A DNA stretch of 64,000 bases, taken from positions 4,697,501 through 4,761,500 of the forward strand of contig NZ_CP029550.1 of NCBI RefSeq assembly GCF_003173715.1, read 5' to 3'. Position numbers and translations under genes: made by a program. Positions 44,554 to 53,901 of the stretch are shown here, piece after piece (positions within the stretch are counted from its first letter, which is position 1; every line of letters begins with the position of its first letter). Source of the DNA: Methylobacterium durans (GTDB taxonomy: Bacteria > Pseudomonadota > Alphaproteobacteria > Rhizobiales > Beijerinckiaceae). Below the pieces are notes generated by a model. It had not been told where the DNA came from and ran no database searches. It saw only the letters and a list, made by a program, of their open reading frames with translations.

Positions 44554-45879
44554 TTACAGGCGCAACTCGGCCGAGGCGCTGCCCTGTGACAGCGCTCTGT
44601 CCGCGAAGAGCGCGGCTGGCGGGGACGGCTCTGCCACTGCATCTGAGCCGGAGGTGGTCACATCCGCGAGCCCGGGCGGTAGCTCTGCCGGCAGCAGGGC
44701 GGCGTTCTGCTGCATGAACGCAGCTATCTTCGGCGCGATCTCCGCCCGGAAGCGCGAGCCGTTGAAGATGCCGTAATGCCCCGCCCCGATCTGGAGATGG
44801 TAGGCCTTCTTCGCGGCCGGCAGGTTCTCGGCGAGATCCAGGGCCGCGCGGGTCTGACCGATGCCGGTGATGTCGTCCTTCTCGCCCTCGATCGCCATCA
44901 GGGCACAGCGGCGGATCGCGCCGAGATCCACCGGCTCGTTCCGGTGCCGCATCACGCCACGCGCCATCGCATGCTCGATGAACACCGTCTCAATGGTCTG
45001 GAGGTAGAACTCCGCCGTGAGGTCCATTACCGCCAGATACTCGTCGTAGAACTCCCGGTGCTTGGCAGCCGAGTCGCCATCGCCCTGCACGAGGTGGTTG
45101 AACATGTCCCAATGCGCCGACTGGTGGCGATTGAGGTTCATGCTGATGAAGCCGGCCAGTTGCAGGAAGCCGGGGTAGACATTGCGGCCATAGCCCGCGT
45201 GCGGCCACGGCACCGCGTGGATGCAGTGCTGCCGGAACCAGTCGATGCTGCGCTCCTGGGGCAGCCTGTTCACGGCTGTCGGCGAGTGACGGGTGTCGAT
45301 GGGGCCGCCGATCAGCACGGCCGATTGCGGCACCAGCGGGTGATCCTCGGCTTCCATACGGGCGATCGCGGCGAGAACCGGCACGGAGGGCTGGCAGACT
45401 GCCATGACGTGCAGGTCCGGTCCCAGCGCCTCGAACATGGCGATGCAGTAGTCGATGTAGTCGTCGAGGTCGAAGCGTCCGGCCGACAGCGGCACCTGCT
45501 TGGCGTCGGCCCAATCGGTGATGAACACCTGATGCGTGTCGAGGAACGCCGCCACCGTGCCGCGCAGGAGTGTTGCGTAGTGGCCCGACATGGGGGCCAC
45601 GATCAGCATCTTCGGCTTTGCCGAGGGTGCACCGAAGGCAATGACGCGGCAGAACGGGCGCTCCCACACCACGTGCTCGGACGCGGGCAGGTCGAAGGTG
45701 GGTTTGGCGTAGCTGCGGGTGCCCCGCTCGAACAACTCGCAGGAGGCAGCGACGGCGCGGCTTGAGGGTGTGTAGGCGAGTGGGCTGAACGGGTTCTGAC
45801 AGGCTGTCCTGGCGACCCCGGCTGCCATGCGCGCTGGCGTGAGCATCAGGTCACAAGCATCACGCATCAGGTACAGCAT
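44554..45879 (-). CDS. phaZ: Intracellular polyhydroxyalkanoate depolymerase
   Basis: This 441-residue member of the intracellular PHB depolymerase family hydrolyses stored polyester in granules. It has the conserved KPKMLIVAPMSGHYATLLRG, TDWADAKQVPLSAGRFDLDD and the nucleophile motif VMAVCQPSVPVLAA, where Cys162 replaces the usual serine as in PhaZa1-type enzymes. The catalytic Asp/His lie in EGEKDDI and GAGHYGIFNG. ATG 45879 follows GAAGGG. It is divergent from a phasin gene; together they suggest mobilisation of carbon stores, with the island supplying an extra copy. Confidence 0.88.
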   Translation of the reverse strand: MLYLMRDACDLMLTPARMAAGVARTACQNPFSPLAYTPSSRAVAASCELFERGTRSYAKPTFDLPASEHVVWERPFCRVIAFGAPSAKPKMLIVAPMSGHYATLLRGTVAAFLDTHQVFITDWADAKQVPLSAGRFDLDDYIDYCIAMFEALGPDLHVMAVCQPSVPVLAAIARMEAEDHPLVPQSAVLIGGPIDTRHSPTAVNRLPQERSIDWFRQHCIHAVPWPHAGYGRNVYPGFLQLAGFISMNLNRHQSAHWDMFNHLVQGDGDSAAKHREFYDEYLAVMDLTAEFYLQTIETVFIEHAMARGVMRHRNEPVDLGAIRRCALMAIEGEKDDITGIGQTRAALDLAENLPAAKKAYHLQIGAGHYGIFNGSRFRAEIAPKIAAFMQQNAALLPAELPPGLADVTTSGSDAVAEPSPPAALFADRALSQGSASAELRL

Positions 45880-46272
45880 AAAGGCGTTCCCTTCGGCCCA
45901 TTCCAGAGCAGACCACTTCTGCGATGGCCAACGCCCTGGAACTATGATGCGTTGCGCGGCACCAAAACAAACAGGTTGCCTACGCAATCCACATTACGGA
46001 GCACGATATTTCAACCTTGGCCATTCTACCTTCTGCTAAGGAAGCACAGTTCGGACTGCTGATGCGATCGTGCAACAGCAGGTCCAGCGTCGCCGCAGCA
46101 CGCGGCTTCAGCTTCTGCGAGGAGCGAAATCATGAGCGGTGCGTGAGTGACCGGCACGGTTGGTGAGCGTCCGACGTTAGTGCCTCACCCTCCGCTCGCA
46201 GATCGAGACGAAGGGAAATGAACCGCGCCCCGCCGTATCGATGACGGGGGTGCACCAACTCAGGAGGCGCCT
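45880..46272. other. Divergent phaZ-phasin promoter region
   Basis: This 393-bp spacer is AT-richer in its middle. It has no gene and no EcfG-type promoter match that I could find. Confidence 0.4.
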
Positions 46273-46749
46273 GTGAACGACACACCTCGCTTCGAGATCC
46301 CCGACAGCATGCGCGACCTTGCCGAGAAGAGTGTCGGTCAAGCGCGGCAGGCATTCGACAGCTTCATCAGCACCGCCCGCCGCACATCCGCGCAAGTCCA
46401 AGATTCGGCCGAGAGCGCTCGCCAGAGCGCGGCGGAAATGACGGCGCGCAGCTTCCAGGCGGCCGAGCAGAACGTGCATGCAGCGTTCGACTTCGCCCAG
46501 AAGCTGGCGCGCGCCAACAGCGCTCAGGAGGCGATGCAGCTTCAGTCAGAGTTCACGAGATCGCAGTTCGCGGCGATGCAGGCTCAAGCCAAGGAGCTTG
46601 GCGGCATGGCGCAGGGCGCGATGCGGCAGGGAGCCGAGCAGGCCCGCAGCGCATTGCAGCAGAACGTGGATCAAACGCGCAACGCGACTCACGAGAGTGC
46701 TGGCGCAATGGAGGGGACGGCGGCTGGCGTGAACAAGACCGTGCCCTGA
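46273..46749 (+). CDS. Phasin family protein
   Basis: This 158-residue protein has the phasin_2 pattern of long amphipathic helices with A/Q/E-rich heptads (RDLAEKSVGQARQAFDSFIS, FQAAEQNVHAAFDFAQKLAR, AMQLQSEFTRSQFAAMQAQA). Phasins coat PHA granules. The GTG start has CAGGAGG nine bases upstream. The pairing with phaZ supports a granule role. The C-terminus is low-complexity. Confidence 0.85.
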   Translation: MNDTPRFEIPDSMRDLAEKSVGQARQAFDSFISTARRTSAQVQDSAESARQSAAEMTARSFQAAEQNVHAAFDFAQKLARANSAQEAMQLQSEFTRSQFAAMQAQAKELGGMAQGAMRQGAEQARSALQQNVDQTRNATHESAGAMEGTAAGVNKTVP

Positions 46750-46883
46750 AAACTCGGCCTGAAGGGGCGTCGCGATAAGTGGTTTACCGCGCGTCAAGGT
46801 CTCTCTGGGCCTCTTGATTCGAAACGGCAGATGCCCAGGGACGAAGATCTTTGTTAGGCCGCCCGGCGGCTACGGTCGGTGGT

Positions 46884-47309
46884 TTACTCGGCCCGAGCAC
46901 CAGCCCGACCAAGCCCAATTGCCTTTGCCAATTCGGAGCGCTGGGCGGCGTAAGCGGCGGCCACCATCGGGTAGTCGTTGGGCAGTCCGTAGCGCTGGCG
47001 GTAGCTGTAGGGGTCGAGGCCGTGTTTGGTCAGGTGACGCTTGAGAGCCTTGTAGGGCTTGCCGTCGATGAAGCTGATCAGCGAGTCCGGCGTGATCGAC
47101 TTCTTGACCTGCGAAGGCGCGGCCTTCTCGATCTCCTCAGCGGCGGCCTGAGCCGTGCCGCTCGCGAGGCCATTCAGTGCCTGATGAACGTTGCCGATGA
47201 GAGCCGGAAGCTCAGCAACAGGAACCGGGTTGTTCGACACGTAGGCCGAGACAATGTCGGCCACGAGTTGAGCGAATTCAGGCTGAGATCCTACCGTCTG
47301 CTCGGTCAC
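46884..47309 (-). CDS. Second MucR/Ros-family regulator without zinc cysteines
   Basis: This 141-residue paralog of the gene at 38584 is identical over long stretches (KRHLTKHGLDPYSYRQRYGL, AAYAAQRSELAKAIGLG) and again has SFIDG instead of CxxC. The start is GTG 47309, the first codon giving a normal MucR N-terminus (EQTVGSQPEFAQLVADIV). Two copies on one island suggest duplication and probable mutual or hetero-oligomeric regulation. Confidence 0.83.
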   Translation of the reverse strand: MTEQTVGSQPEFAQLVADIVSAYVSNNPVPVAELPALIGNVHQALNGLASGTAQAAAEEIEKAAPSQVKKSITPDSLISFIDGKPYKALKRHLTKHGLDPYSYRQRYGLPNDYPMVAAAYAAQRSELAKAIGLGRAGARAE

Positions 47310-47496
47310 TTGTTCTTGGCTTATATGTTTGCTGAATACGCGCCTACTCGGCCATTTGCGGTCTTGAATCAAGCGGGACCGCCAAAATCTCATCACATGA
47401 AAGGAGTGCAGTGGCGGAATGCCTGCTTGGCCAGAGAAGCGTCGCTGTTCTCGCAGGAGCGGGGCGGCAGGCCATCTTCCTGTCGCCCCGCAGTTG

Positions 47497-50103
47497 CTAC
47501 GCTGCAAGCCGCCTTTGCGCTGCTTCACCAGCCATCCTCTCGAAGGTGGCGTTCACAAGCCGGATCTCGCGCTCATTCAGCTTCCGAGTGGCGTTCGGCA
47601 GCAGCCGCACGTCGGTGACCCCCGCCTTCGTCATCTTCCCGCGCCAGTACTTGACCTTCGAGCGTTCGGCGTCCGTCATCGCGCCAGCCTCGTCGATACA
47701 GCGTACCGGCTTATCCTCGATGACGCCCGGCACCTTCTCGACGGTGCCGCCGAGGCGGCCCTTCAGATACTCGGCCTGCTTGCGGGAGAAGACGTAGATC
47801 ACCGCCGGCTCTGCTGAGGAGAAGTCGCGCAGGACGCAACGCATCACGAACTGGTACATGGCGTTGAACTCGCGCCATTCCGTCAGTTCGGCAGCCGTCA
47901 TGCCGCAGACCTCGCGCAGCGAGCCGACCTCGAACTGGCTCGGCTTCATCGCTGCCAGCCACGCCACCCGCTTGTAGTGCTGGAGGTCGTTACGGCCATG
48001 CGCCTTAGGGCTGATGAAGTGGCGGTGGTCGAGCTTGGCCTTTGCCCGTAGCCGCTCATTGGCCGTCCACAGCACCGGCTCGCCGGCCGCGTCCTGCTTG
48101 ATCCACTTGGTCACGGATTCGAGCGGGAGATCGCCTTCACGGAACCGGGTGAGCGAACTGTCGCGATGATCGGAGAAGTACCGGATCGTCACTCGATCGG
48201 CGGTCGGCACGAGCCGCTTGCGGCGCTCGAATTCGACCGGTTCGAAGGTGACCCCCCACTTTTCCGTCCAGGCTTTCACCGTAACAGCCTTCATCGCCTC
48301 GTCTCCGAGCAGGCGCACGCTGCTGAAGTGGCTGAGGTTCAGCGGCGAGGTGACGGCAAAGAACTCCAGCCGGCCGCCCTCAGCCGGGTTGTCCCACGCT
48401 GCCTTCCTCGCCCAGACGTGGGTGTTCGGCTTGCTCAGCAGCACGCACAGACCGTGGTGGACCTTGTCGTAGTCGTCCACGTCCGTGGCGCGGGCGAGTT
48501 CACGGCCAGCGCCTGTCAATCCGAGGCTGTAGCAAGCGCCATCCTCCTGCTCGATGTGCACGTGGCGGCGCAGCACTTCGGCGTGGTTCTTGGCGTCGAT
48601 GGGGAAGGTGGCGAAGCAGTCCGGCACCTCATCGAAGATCACCTCGCAATCACCCCAGGCGGACCAATCCATCATCGTCGCGCTGGCCTGCGTCACGAAC
48701 ACGATGGCAGGGCGTCCCGCCGGCTCCTTGTCGAGATCCTTGCGGATGGCCGCCAACTGAACGGGCACACGGCACTCCGCCCGCTCACTGTGCGCCTCGA
48801 AGATCCGGAAGCGCATCGCAGTTCGGCGGCCGGCGATCTCGAAGAACTCCTGCCGGCGCTGCTCGATGGTGGCGATCTTGTCCACGACGTAGACGAAGCG
48901 ACCCTTCGCGCGTGCCATGCGGGCAAGTTCGTCGCGCGTCTTGCCTTCCCCGCACTCGCCTTCCTTCACGAGCACGGTCAGTCCGCTCTCATCCCGTTCG
49001 AGGAGTGGATTCCACTCGTAGGTGTCCTCATCCTCCTCGACGGACAGGCTCATGAGCCAATCGATCAGTTCCGCTGCCTTCTGCTCACCGTGCTGGCGGA
49101 TGAAGTAGCCGCCGGCCGTGGCGTCGATCCGCCGGAGGATCTGATCCACTTCGCCGTAGCTCAAGGCCCCTCCGGTCTTCGCCCAGACCATGCCGAGCAG
49201 CGAACGCATCGTCTCGTAATGGCTGCCGTTGGTGATGCGGCCGCTGTAGAAGCTGGCCCAAGCCGGGTTGAAGACGGCAGGATTGTCGATGCTCATCTCG
49301 GGCCGGATAGCTCGATCGGCCCGACGCTGTTCTACGGCAGCGGTCTGCTTTCGTGCCGGCTTGGTGCATGCCTCGGATGGCTGCTTCTGCGCGACGTATT
49401 TCGTCCATATGCAGGGGTCGTGCTGCTCAAGCTGCCGCTGCTCGGCAAGCGCCGCATCAACGGTGAGCGGGATGCCGCTCAGGTGTTCCATGACGGTCGT
49501 GCTGTGCGGCGGAGCGAACACGAAGTCGCCGGGGTCGTAGATGGAGAGATCTGCCTGCTGACCGAAGGCTACTTGGTTCAGCCATACTGCGATCCGCAGC
49601 ATCTCGACGCGGGTGAGGTCCCGGTCCGTGTCGATGACGATACGGAACTTCGGCTTCTCGGCCCTGTGACTGTAACTTGTGTACATGAAGTAGGAGAGCC
49701 CGCGAGCGTCCAGAGCTGATGCGACGGTTTGCATGGTCACCATGGGCCGATCGGTATCGGCATTGTCCACGTCGGCGTAGAACAGGCTCAGCGTTGGGTC
49801 CTCGGCCGCGCCGTTGCGCCAGCAGCCGAAGCGGGTGAAGGAGCGTCCGGTCTTCCGGCTCGTGAAGGTGCGGTGATTGGGCGTGTAGAGCGTGGGCACC
49901 CAGCCGTAGCTCTCCAGCTTGTTGGCTTGGGGCGCGGGATAGCGCAGCCGGTTGAGCACATAGTCGCGAACGGCAGTAAACGAAGGAAATCCGTCGAAAT
50001 CAGTGATCGCCGCCATATCGAGGCGTAGAATTCCTGTTTGTGGTGACGTATAAGTGCGCGCGAGTTCGCTCATGAGGTAGATACGGGAGATTGTTTTTAA
50101 CAT
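47497..50103 (-). CDS. Primase-helicase type replication protein
   Basis: This is a protein of about 868 residues. The N-terminal half resembles an archaeo-eukaryotic primase/PrimPol core: LSLFYADVDNADTDRP (the D-x-D pair), FMYTSYSHRAEKPKFRIVID (S-x-H and Arg) and ADLSIYDPGDFVFAPP (third acidic motif). The C-terminal half is helicase-like, with Walker A ECGEGKTRDEL and Walker B EVIFDEVPD. Such fusions occur in plasmid, phage and satellite replication modules. ATG 50103 was chosen; TTG 50133 and ATG 50073 are in-frame alternatives. It is the island's only recognisable replication gene, which suggests an excised form may replicate (inference). Confidence 0.68.
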   Translation of the reverse strand: MLKTISRIYLMSELARTYTSPQTGILRLDMAAITDFDGFPSFTAVRDYVLNRLRYPAPQANKLESYGWVPTLYTPNHRTFTSRKTGRSFTRFGCWRNGAAEDPTLSLFYADVDNADTDRPMVTMQTVASALDARGLSYFMYTSYSHRAEKPKFRIVIDTDRDLTRVEMLRIAVWLNQVAFGQQADLSIYDPGDFVFAPPHSTTVMEHLSGIPLTVDAALAEQRQLEQHDPCIWTKYVAQKQPSEACTKPARKQTAAVEQRRADRAIRPEMSIDNPAVFNPAWASFYSGRITNGSHYETMRSLLGMVWAKTGGALSYGEVDQILRRIDATAGGYFIRQHGEQKAAELIDWLMSLSVEEDEDTYEWNPLLERDESGLTVLVKEGECGEGKTRDELARMARAKGRFVYVVDKIATIEQRRQEFFEIAGRRTAMRFRIFEAHSERAECRVPVQLAAIRKDLDKEPAGRPAIVFVTQASATMMDWSAWGDCEVIFDEVPDCFATFPIDAKNHAEVLRRHVHIEQEDGACYSLGLTGAGRELARATDVDDYDKVHHGLCVLLSKPNTHVWARKAAWDNPAEGGRLEFFAVTSPLNLSHFSSVRLLGDEAMKAVTVKAWTEKWGVTFEPVEFERRKRLVPTADRVTIRYFSDHRDSSLTRFREGDLPLESVTKWIKQDAAGEPVLWTANERLRAKAKLDHRHFISPKAHGRNDLQHYKRVAWLAAMKPSQFEVGSLREVCGMTAAELTEWREFNAMYQFVMRCVLRDFSSAEPAVIYVFSRKQAEYLKGRLGGTVEKVPGVIEDKPVRCIDEAGAMTDAERSKVKYWRGKMTKAGVTDVRLLPNATRKLNEREIRLVNATFERMAGEAAQRRLAA

Positions 50104-50354
50104 AGCTTCTTGAAAATGGTTGTTGCGCCTCAAAACGAGACTTCACCATAATGCCAGCGCGGGCATTCGACTGTCCATATTTACCTCACGTAATATCACG
50201 TGAGTGGGATTTATCTTGCTTCCCACTATTCAAGCGTGAGACATCAGGCTGCCGGTCTGACCTGCACTCCTATCCGCCTCAAAGTTGACGGCGGCTGAAG
50301 TCCGGATACACCTGCAACTTCTTCATGAACGTTACCCAGATGGCTGCTGACCCT

Positions 50355-50806
50355 TCCTGAGCCGTCCCGCTCATCCTTCGCGGCCCGGCTGTCGGCATCG
50401 CTGGCTTGCTCTGAGCCCCGGGAGGGGCGCCTCGCAGCCCCACGCTCGCCGACCCTTCTCCTCGACCTCCTGCGCCGATCTGTCTTCATACCGCCCGATA
50501 ATGGCCGGATCTCGATCCTCTCGGAGATCGTCGTTCTGATCGTACCGCCTGACTGTCCTCGCCTGATCGTACCAGTGTGACTGTCTGCCTCGATCGTGCG
50601 CCGGATCGGTTCGGGAGAACCGTGGCGGGGACGTTCAGGAGGACGTGGAGAGGACGGTTGGCTGAGGGGGTTGGATCTCGGCCGGGCCGCGTTCCGCGCC
50701 CGTTCTCGTCCGGGAGCCGTTTTTCTCACGGCTCATCTAATACGGGAAGCTGCGCGGACACGTGAGAAATCCAACTGGCTTACAGGACATCAAGGTCATG
50801 ATGGAG
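50355..50806 (-). repeat. 452-bp repeat, right copy (inverted)
   Basis: It is the reverse complement of 21488-21939 with almost no differences. The GGTACGATCA boxes appear as TGATCGTACC at 50537 and 50564. It ends exactly at the left terminus of the IS3 element at 50807. Confidence 0.85.
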
Positions 50807-50890
50807 TGTCCGCCGTCAGCGCTCCTGAGACACATCGAGGCCCTTCACGAACGGAGGATGGCTGGTTCATCGTAGTCCTGAGGCACGACG

Positions 50891-51265
50891 ATGAAGCAGA
50901 CATCCGGACTGGCACGCAAGCCGGCAGACGCGGTGATCAAAGACATCCGCCGGGCCACCCGCCGGCAGTTCTCGGCCGAGGAGAAGATCCGCATCGTGCT
51001 GGAGGGCCTGCGCGGCGAGGACAGTATCGCCGAGCTGTGTCGGCGCGAGGGCATCGCCAGCTCGATGTACTACGGCTGGTCCAAGGAGTTCCTGGAAGCC
51101 GGTAAGAAGCGGCTGGCGGGCGACACGGCGCGGGCGGCGACAGCAGACGAAGTCAAGGAGCTGCGCCGCGAGGCGGGCGCGCTGAAGGAGGTTGTGGCCG
51201 ATCTCCTCCTGGAGAACCGCCTGCTCAAAAAAAGCATGAGCGGGGCTGGGGACGACGAGGCATGA
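50891..51265 (+). CDS. IS3 transposase OrfA
   Basis: This 124-residue protein has an HTH (RRQFSAEEKIRIVLEGLRGE, IAELCRREGIASSMYYGWSK) and a terminal helix (LRREAGALKEVVADLLLENR). Its stop overlaps the OrfB start (ATGA). Confidence 0.87.
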   Translation: MKQTSGLARKPADAVIKDIRRATRRQFSAEEKIRIVLEGLRGEDSIAELCRREGIASSMYYGWSKEFLEAGKKRLAGDTARAATADEVKELRREAGALKEVVADLLLENRLLKKSMSGAGDDEA

Positions 51266-52242
51266 GGTACCCAGCCCCTGAGAAGCTGGAGATCATCCGG
51301 CTGGTTGAGCAATCCCACCTGCCGGTGCGCCGCACCCTGGAGAAGCTCGGCATCACCCGATCGACGTTCTACCGCTGGTACGACGCCTACCTGAGAGGCG
51401 GTCCCGAGGCATTGGCTGACCGACCATCCCGGCCCAGCCGGGTCTGGAACCGTCTACCGACAGAGATCCGCGAGCAGATCGTCGCCCTCGCGCTGGAGGA
51501 GCCGGAACTCAGCCCACGCGAACTGGCGGTGCGCTTCACCGACGAGCGGCGCTACTTCGTCTCGGAAGCCAGCGTCTACCGCCTGCTCAAGGCCCAGGAC
51601 CTGATCACCAGCCCCGCTTACATCGTCGTCAAGGCCGCCGACGCGTTCCGCGACAAGACCACGGCGCCCAACCAGCTCTGGCAGACCGACTTCACCTACC
51701 TGAAGGTTGTCGGCTGGGGCTGGTACTACCTGTCGACGGTGCTGGACGACTTCTCGCGCTTCATCGTGGCCTGGAAGCTCTGCGCCACGATGCAGGCCAG
51801 CGACGTCACCGCCACGCTCGATCTGGCGCTGACCGCGGCCGGGCTCGATCAGGTGCCGGTGGCGCATCGCCCGCGGCTGCTGACCGACAACGGATCGAGC
51901 TACGTCGCGGGTGACTTGGCGACATGGCTTGGCAGCCGAGGCATGACCCACATCCGCGGTGCGCCGCGCCATCCCCAGACGCAGGGCAAGATCGAGCGCT
52001 GGCACCAGACGCTCAAGAACCGCATCCTGCTCGAACACGCCTACCTGCCGGGCGAGTTGGAGGCCCGGGTTGCCGCCTTCGTGGAGCACTACAACCACGT
52101 CCGAGCTCACGAGAGCCTGGGCAATCTCACCCCCGCTGACGTCTATCTCGGCCGCGGCGAGGGCATCCTGCGCGAGCGGGCGCAGATCAAGCGTCAGACC
52201 CTCATCGACCGCCGCTTGCGCCACCACGCGCGGGCTGCCTAA
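51262..52242 (+). CDS. IS3 transposase OrfB
   Basis: This 326-residue integrase has an N-terminal HTH (VRRTLEKLGITRSTFYRWYD) and an rve core with WQTDFTYLKVVGWGWYYLST (Asp), LLTDNGSSYVAGDLA (Asp) and HPQTQGKIERWHQTLKNRI (Glu). The C-terminus continues to RLRHHARAA. It is complete and probably active. Confidence 0.88.
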   Translation: MRYPAPEKLEIIRLVEQSHLPVRRTLEKLGITRSTFYRWYDAYLRGGPEALADRPSRPSRVWNRLPTEIREQIVALALEEPELSPRELAVRFTDERRYFVSEASVYRLLKAQDLITSPAYIVVKAADAFRDKTTAPNQLWQTDFTYLKVVGWGWYYLSTVLDDFSRFIVAWKLCATMQASDVTATLDLALTAAGLDQVPVAHRPRLLTDNGSSYVAGDLATWLGSRGMTHIRGAPRHPQTQGKIERWHQTLKNRILLEHAYLPGELEARVAAFVEHYNHVRAHESLGNLTPADVYLGRGEGILRERAQIKRQTLIDRRLRHHARAA

Positions 52243-52316
52243 CCTCTCAACCCAGGTGGACCAGAGCCTCCGTTCCTGAGCGTCCCAGATCGTCTCAAAT
52301 CATCTGACGACGGACA

Positions 52317-52706
52317 ACCCAGAAAGCCAAGGAGGTTGCTTGCGGCAGTTCGCTTCATGAGGAGAAGGCCAACACGGCCTTTGTGGAAGGCGTGCGCCGG
52401 TACGCCATGAACGTGCGCGAGCTGGACATCGACCTGATCGACCGGGTGAACCCGTTCGGCGAGGCCTATTCGATCCTGGCCAAGACCATGAGCGAGGACA
52501 GCTTGAAACAGGTCGCGGCGGCGATTGCCGCAAAGCGCACCACCCTGACGCCCGAGGAAGCTAAGGAGCTGGCGGTGCGCGCCGTCCGATTTAAGAAGGA
52601 GCGTGGCCGTCTCCCGTCGATCAGCTCGGCCGATGCCTGGGAAAAGCGCATGGCCGAAGGCGCTGCCGCCTTCGTTCGCTTCAAGGATGAGGGCCGCTAT
52701 GAGTGA
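52317..52706 (+). pseudogene. C-terminal fragment of a helicase-like gene, cut by the IS
   Basis: The frame is open from the IS boundary at 52317 to TGA 52706 (LHEEKANTAFVEGVRRYAMN, LIDRVNPFGEAYSILAKTMS, EEAKELAVRAVRFKKERGRL). The FVEGVRRYA pattern and the gene order suggest the end of a DEAD/DEAH-type helicase, but no helicase motif remains. Its stop overlaps the start of the GIY-YIG gene, so the pair was an operon. The N-terminal bulk has been lost. Confidence 0.55.
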
Positions 52707-53901
52707 TCTCGACCTTGATGAACTCCGCTCTGAATTGGAGGATTTTGCTCGGCCGGAAAAGAAGGGCGGGCGGTCGGCGCGCGAGGAGCGGATCATCGCC
52801 GGCTTCGAGGACATACAGCGCTTTGTGGAGACACACGGCCGCGCCCCGCAGCATGGCGAGGATGGCGACATTTTCGAGCGGCTATATGCCGTGCGCCTCG
52901 ACCGGCTGCGCGCGCTTGAGGAGTGCCGCTCCTTGCTGGCCGGGTTCGACCATCAGGGCTTGCTGACTGAGGCGCTTGCCGCGCCCGCCGCACCGGTCGA
53001 AGCCATGGACGATGACGAACTGCTGGCAGAGCTGGAAGGGGCCGCAGGCTCGTCCGATATCACGCAGCTTCGTCACGTCCGGAGCGCTGTGCAGAAGCGA
53101 GAGGCTGAGGAGATCGCGACCAGAGAGCGATGCGCAGACTTCGAGAAATTCAAACCGCTCTTTCAGCAGGTCCAGAACGAACTCACCAGTGGGCTTCGTA
53201 TAACGAGGCCGTTCGTCAAGGACGCCGGCTTCTCAAAGGCAGAAATCAAGGCAGGGCAGTTCTTTATTCTTGGAGGCCAGACGGCCTATGTGGCGTCTGT
53301 TGGAGAGCCCATCAGAGCGCCGAATGGCGATTCGGACGCCCGGCTCAGAGTTGTATATTCCAACGGCACCGAGAGCGATTTGCTCCTGCGGTCTCTACAG
53401 CGTGCTCTCTACAAGGATGAGGCGGGCCGTCGCATAACCGATCCCACCGCAGGGCCTCTGTTTGCGGATCAGGACGAGGATGGAGACGAGGCGAGCGGCA
53501 CTATCTACGTGTTGCGAAGCAAATCGGATCATCCCACCGTGGCTGCTCACCGCAATATTCTTCATAAAATTGGAGTTACCAGTGGTAACGTCGAACGGCG
53601 AGTTTCAAATGCCCGTGTTGATCCAACGTTCTTGATGGCGGATGTCGAGATCGTGGCCACTTATGAACTATTCAATATCAACCGCACGAAGCTGGAAAAT
53701 CTGATTCATAGGATTTTCGGATGCGCGCGTGTTGATATAGAGATAAATGATCGGTTTGGGATGCCTGTTGTGCCAAAGGAATGGTTCCTTGTGCCACTCT
53801 TCGCTGTCAACGAGGCCGTCGAGCGCATCAGGGATGGCTCGATAACAGGCTACATTTACAACCCTAAGACAGCGAAATTGTCTCATTTCGCCGATACATA
53901 G
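52699..53901 (+). CDS. GIY-YIG nuclease-family protein (T5orf172/Mug113 type)
   Basis: This 400-residue protein has a helical charged N-terminal region with repeated basic and acidic segments, then a C-terminal GIY-YIG-like domain at about 270-375: GTIYVLRSKSD, ILHKIGVTSGNVERRVSNAR, VEIVATYELFNINRTKLENL and IHRIFGCARVDI. The Lys-Ile-Gly-x-Thr and ERR..NA pattern is that of the T5orf172 branch. ATG 52699 overlaps the helicase fragment stop. Helicase plus GIY-YIG pairs look like restriction or defence modules; here the helicase is truncated, so activity is doubtful. Confidence 0.75.
   Translation: MSDLDLDELRSELEDFARPEKKGGRSAREERIIAGFEDIQRFVETHGRAPQHGEDGDIFERLYAVRLDRLRALEECRSLLAGFDHQGLLTEALAAPAAPVEAMDDDELLAELEGAAGSSDITQLRHVRSAVQKREAEEIATRERCADFEKFKPLFQQVQNELTSGLRITRPFVKDAGFSKAEIKAGQFFILGGQTAYVASVGEPIRAPNGDSDARLRVVYSNGTESDLLLRSLQRALYKDEAGRRITDPTAGPLFADQDEDGDEASGTIYVLRSKSDHPTVAAHRNILHKIGVTSGNVERRVSNARVDPTFLMADVEIVATYELFNINRTKLENLIHRIFGCARVDIEINDRFGMPVVPKEWFLVPLFAVNEAVERIRDGSITGYIYNPKTAKLSHFADT

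Larger units (their letters stand above)
50807..52316 (+). mobile_element. IS3-family insertion sequence without target duplication
   Basis: The ends TGTCCGCCGTCAG (left) and the complement of TGTCCGTCGTCAG (right) are good inverted repeats, and inner TGAGAC also matches. Flanking bases differ (ATGGAG at left, ACCCAG at right). The left flank is the 452-bp repeat and the right flank is the middle of a helicase gene, so DNA next to the IS has been deleted or recombined. Confidence 0.87.
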
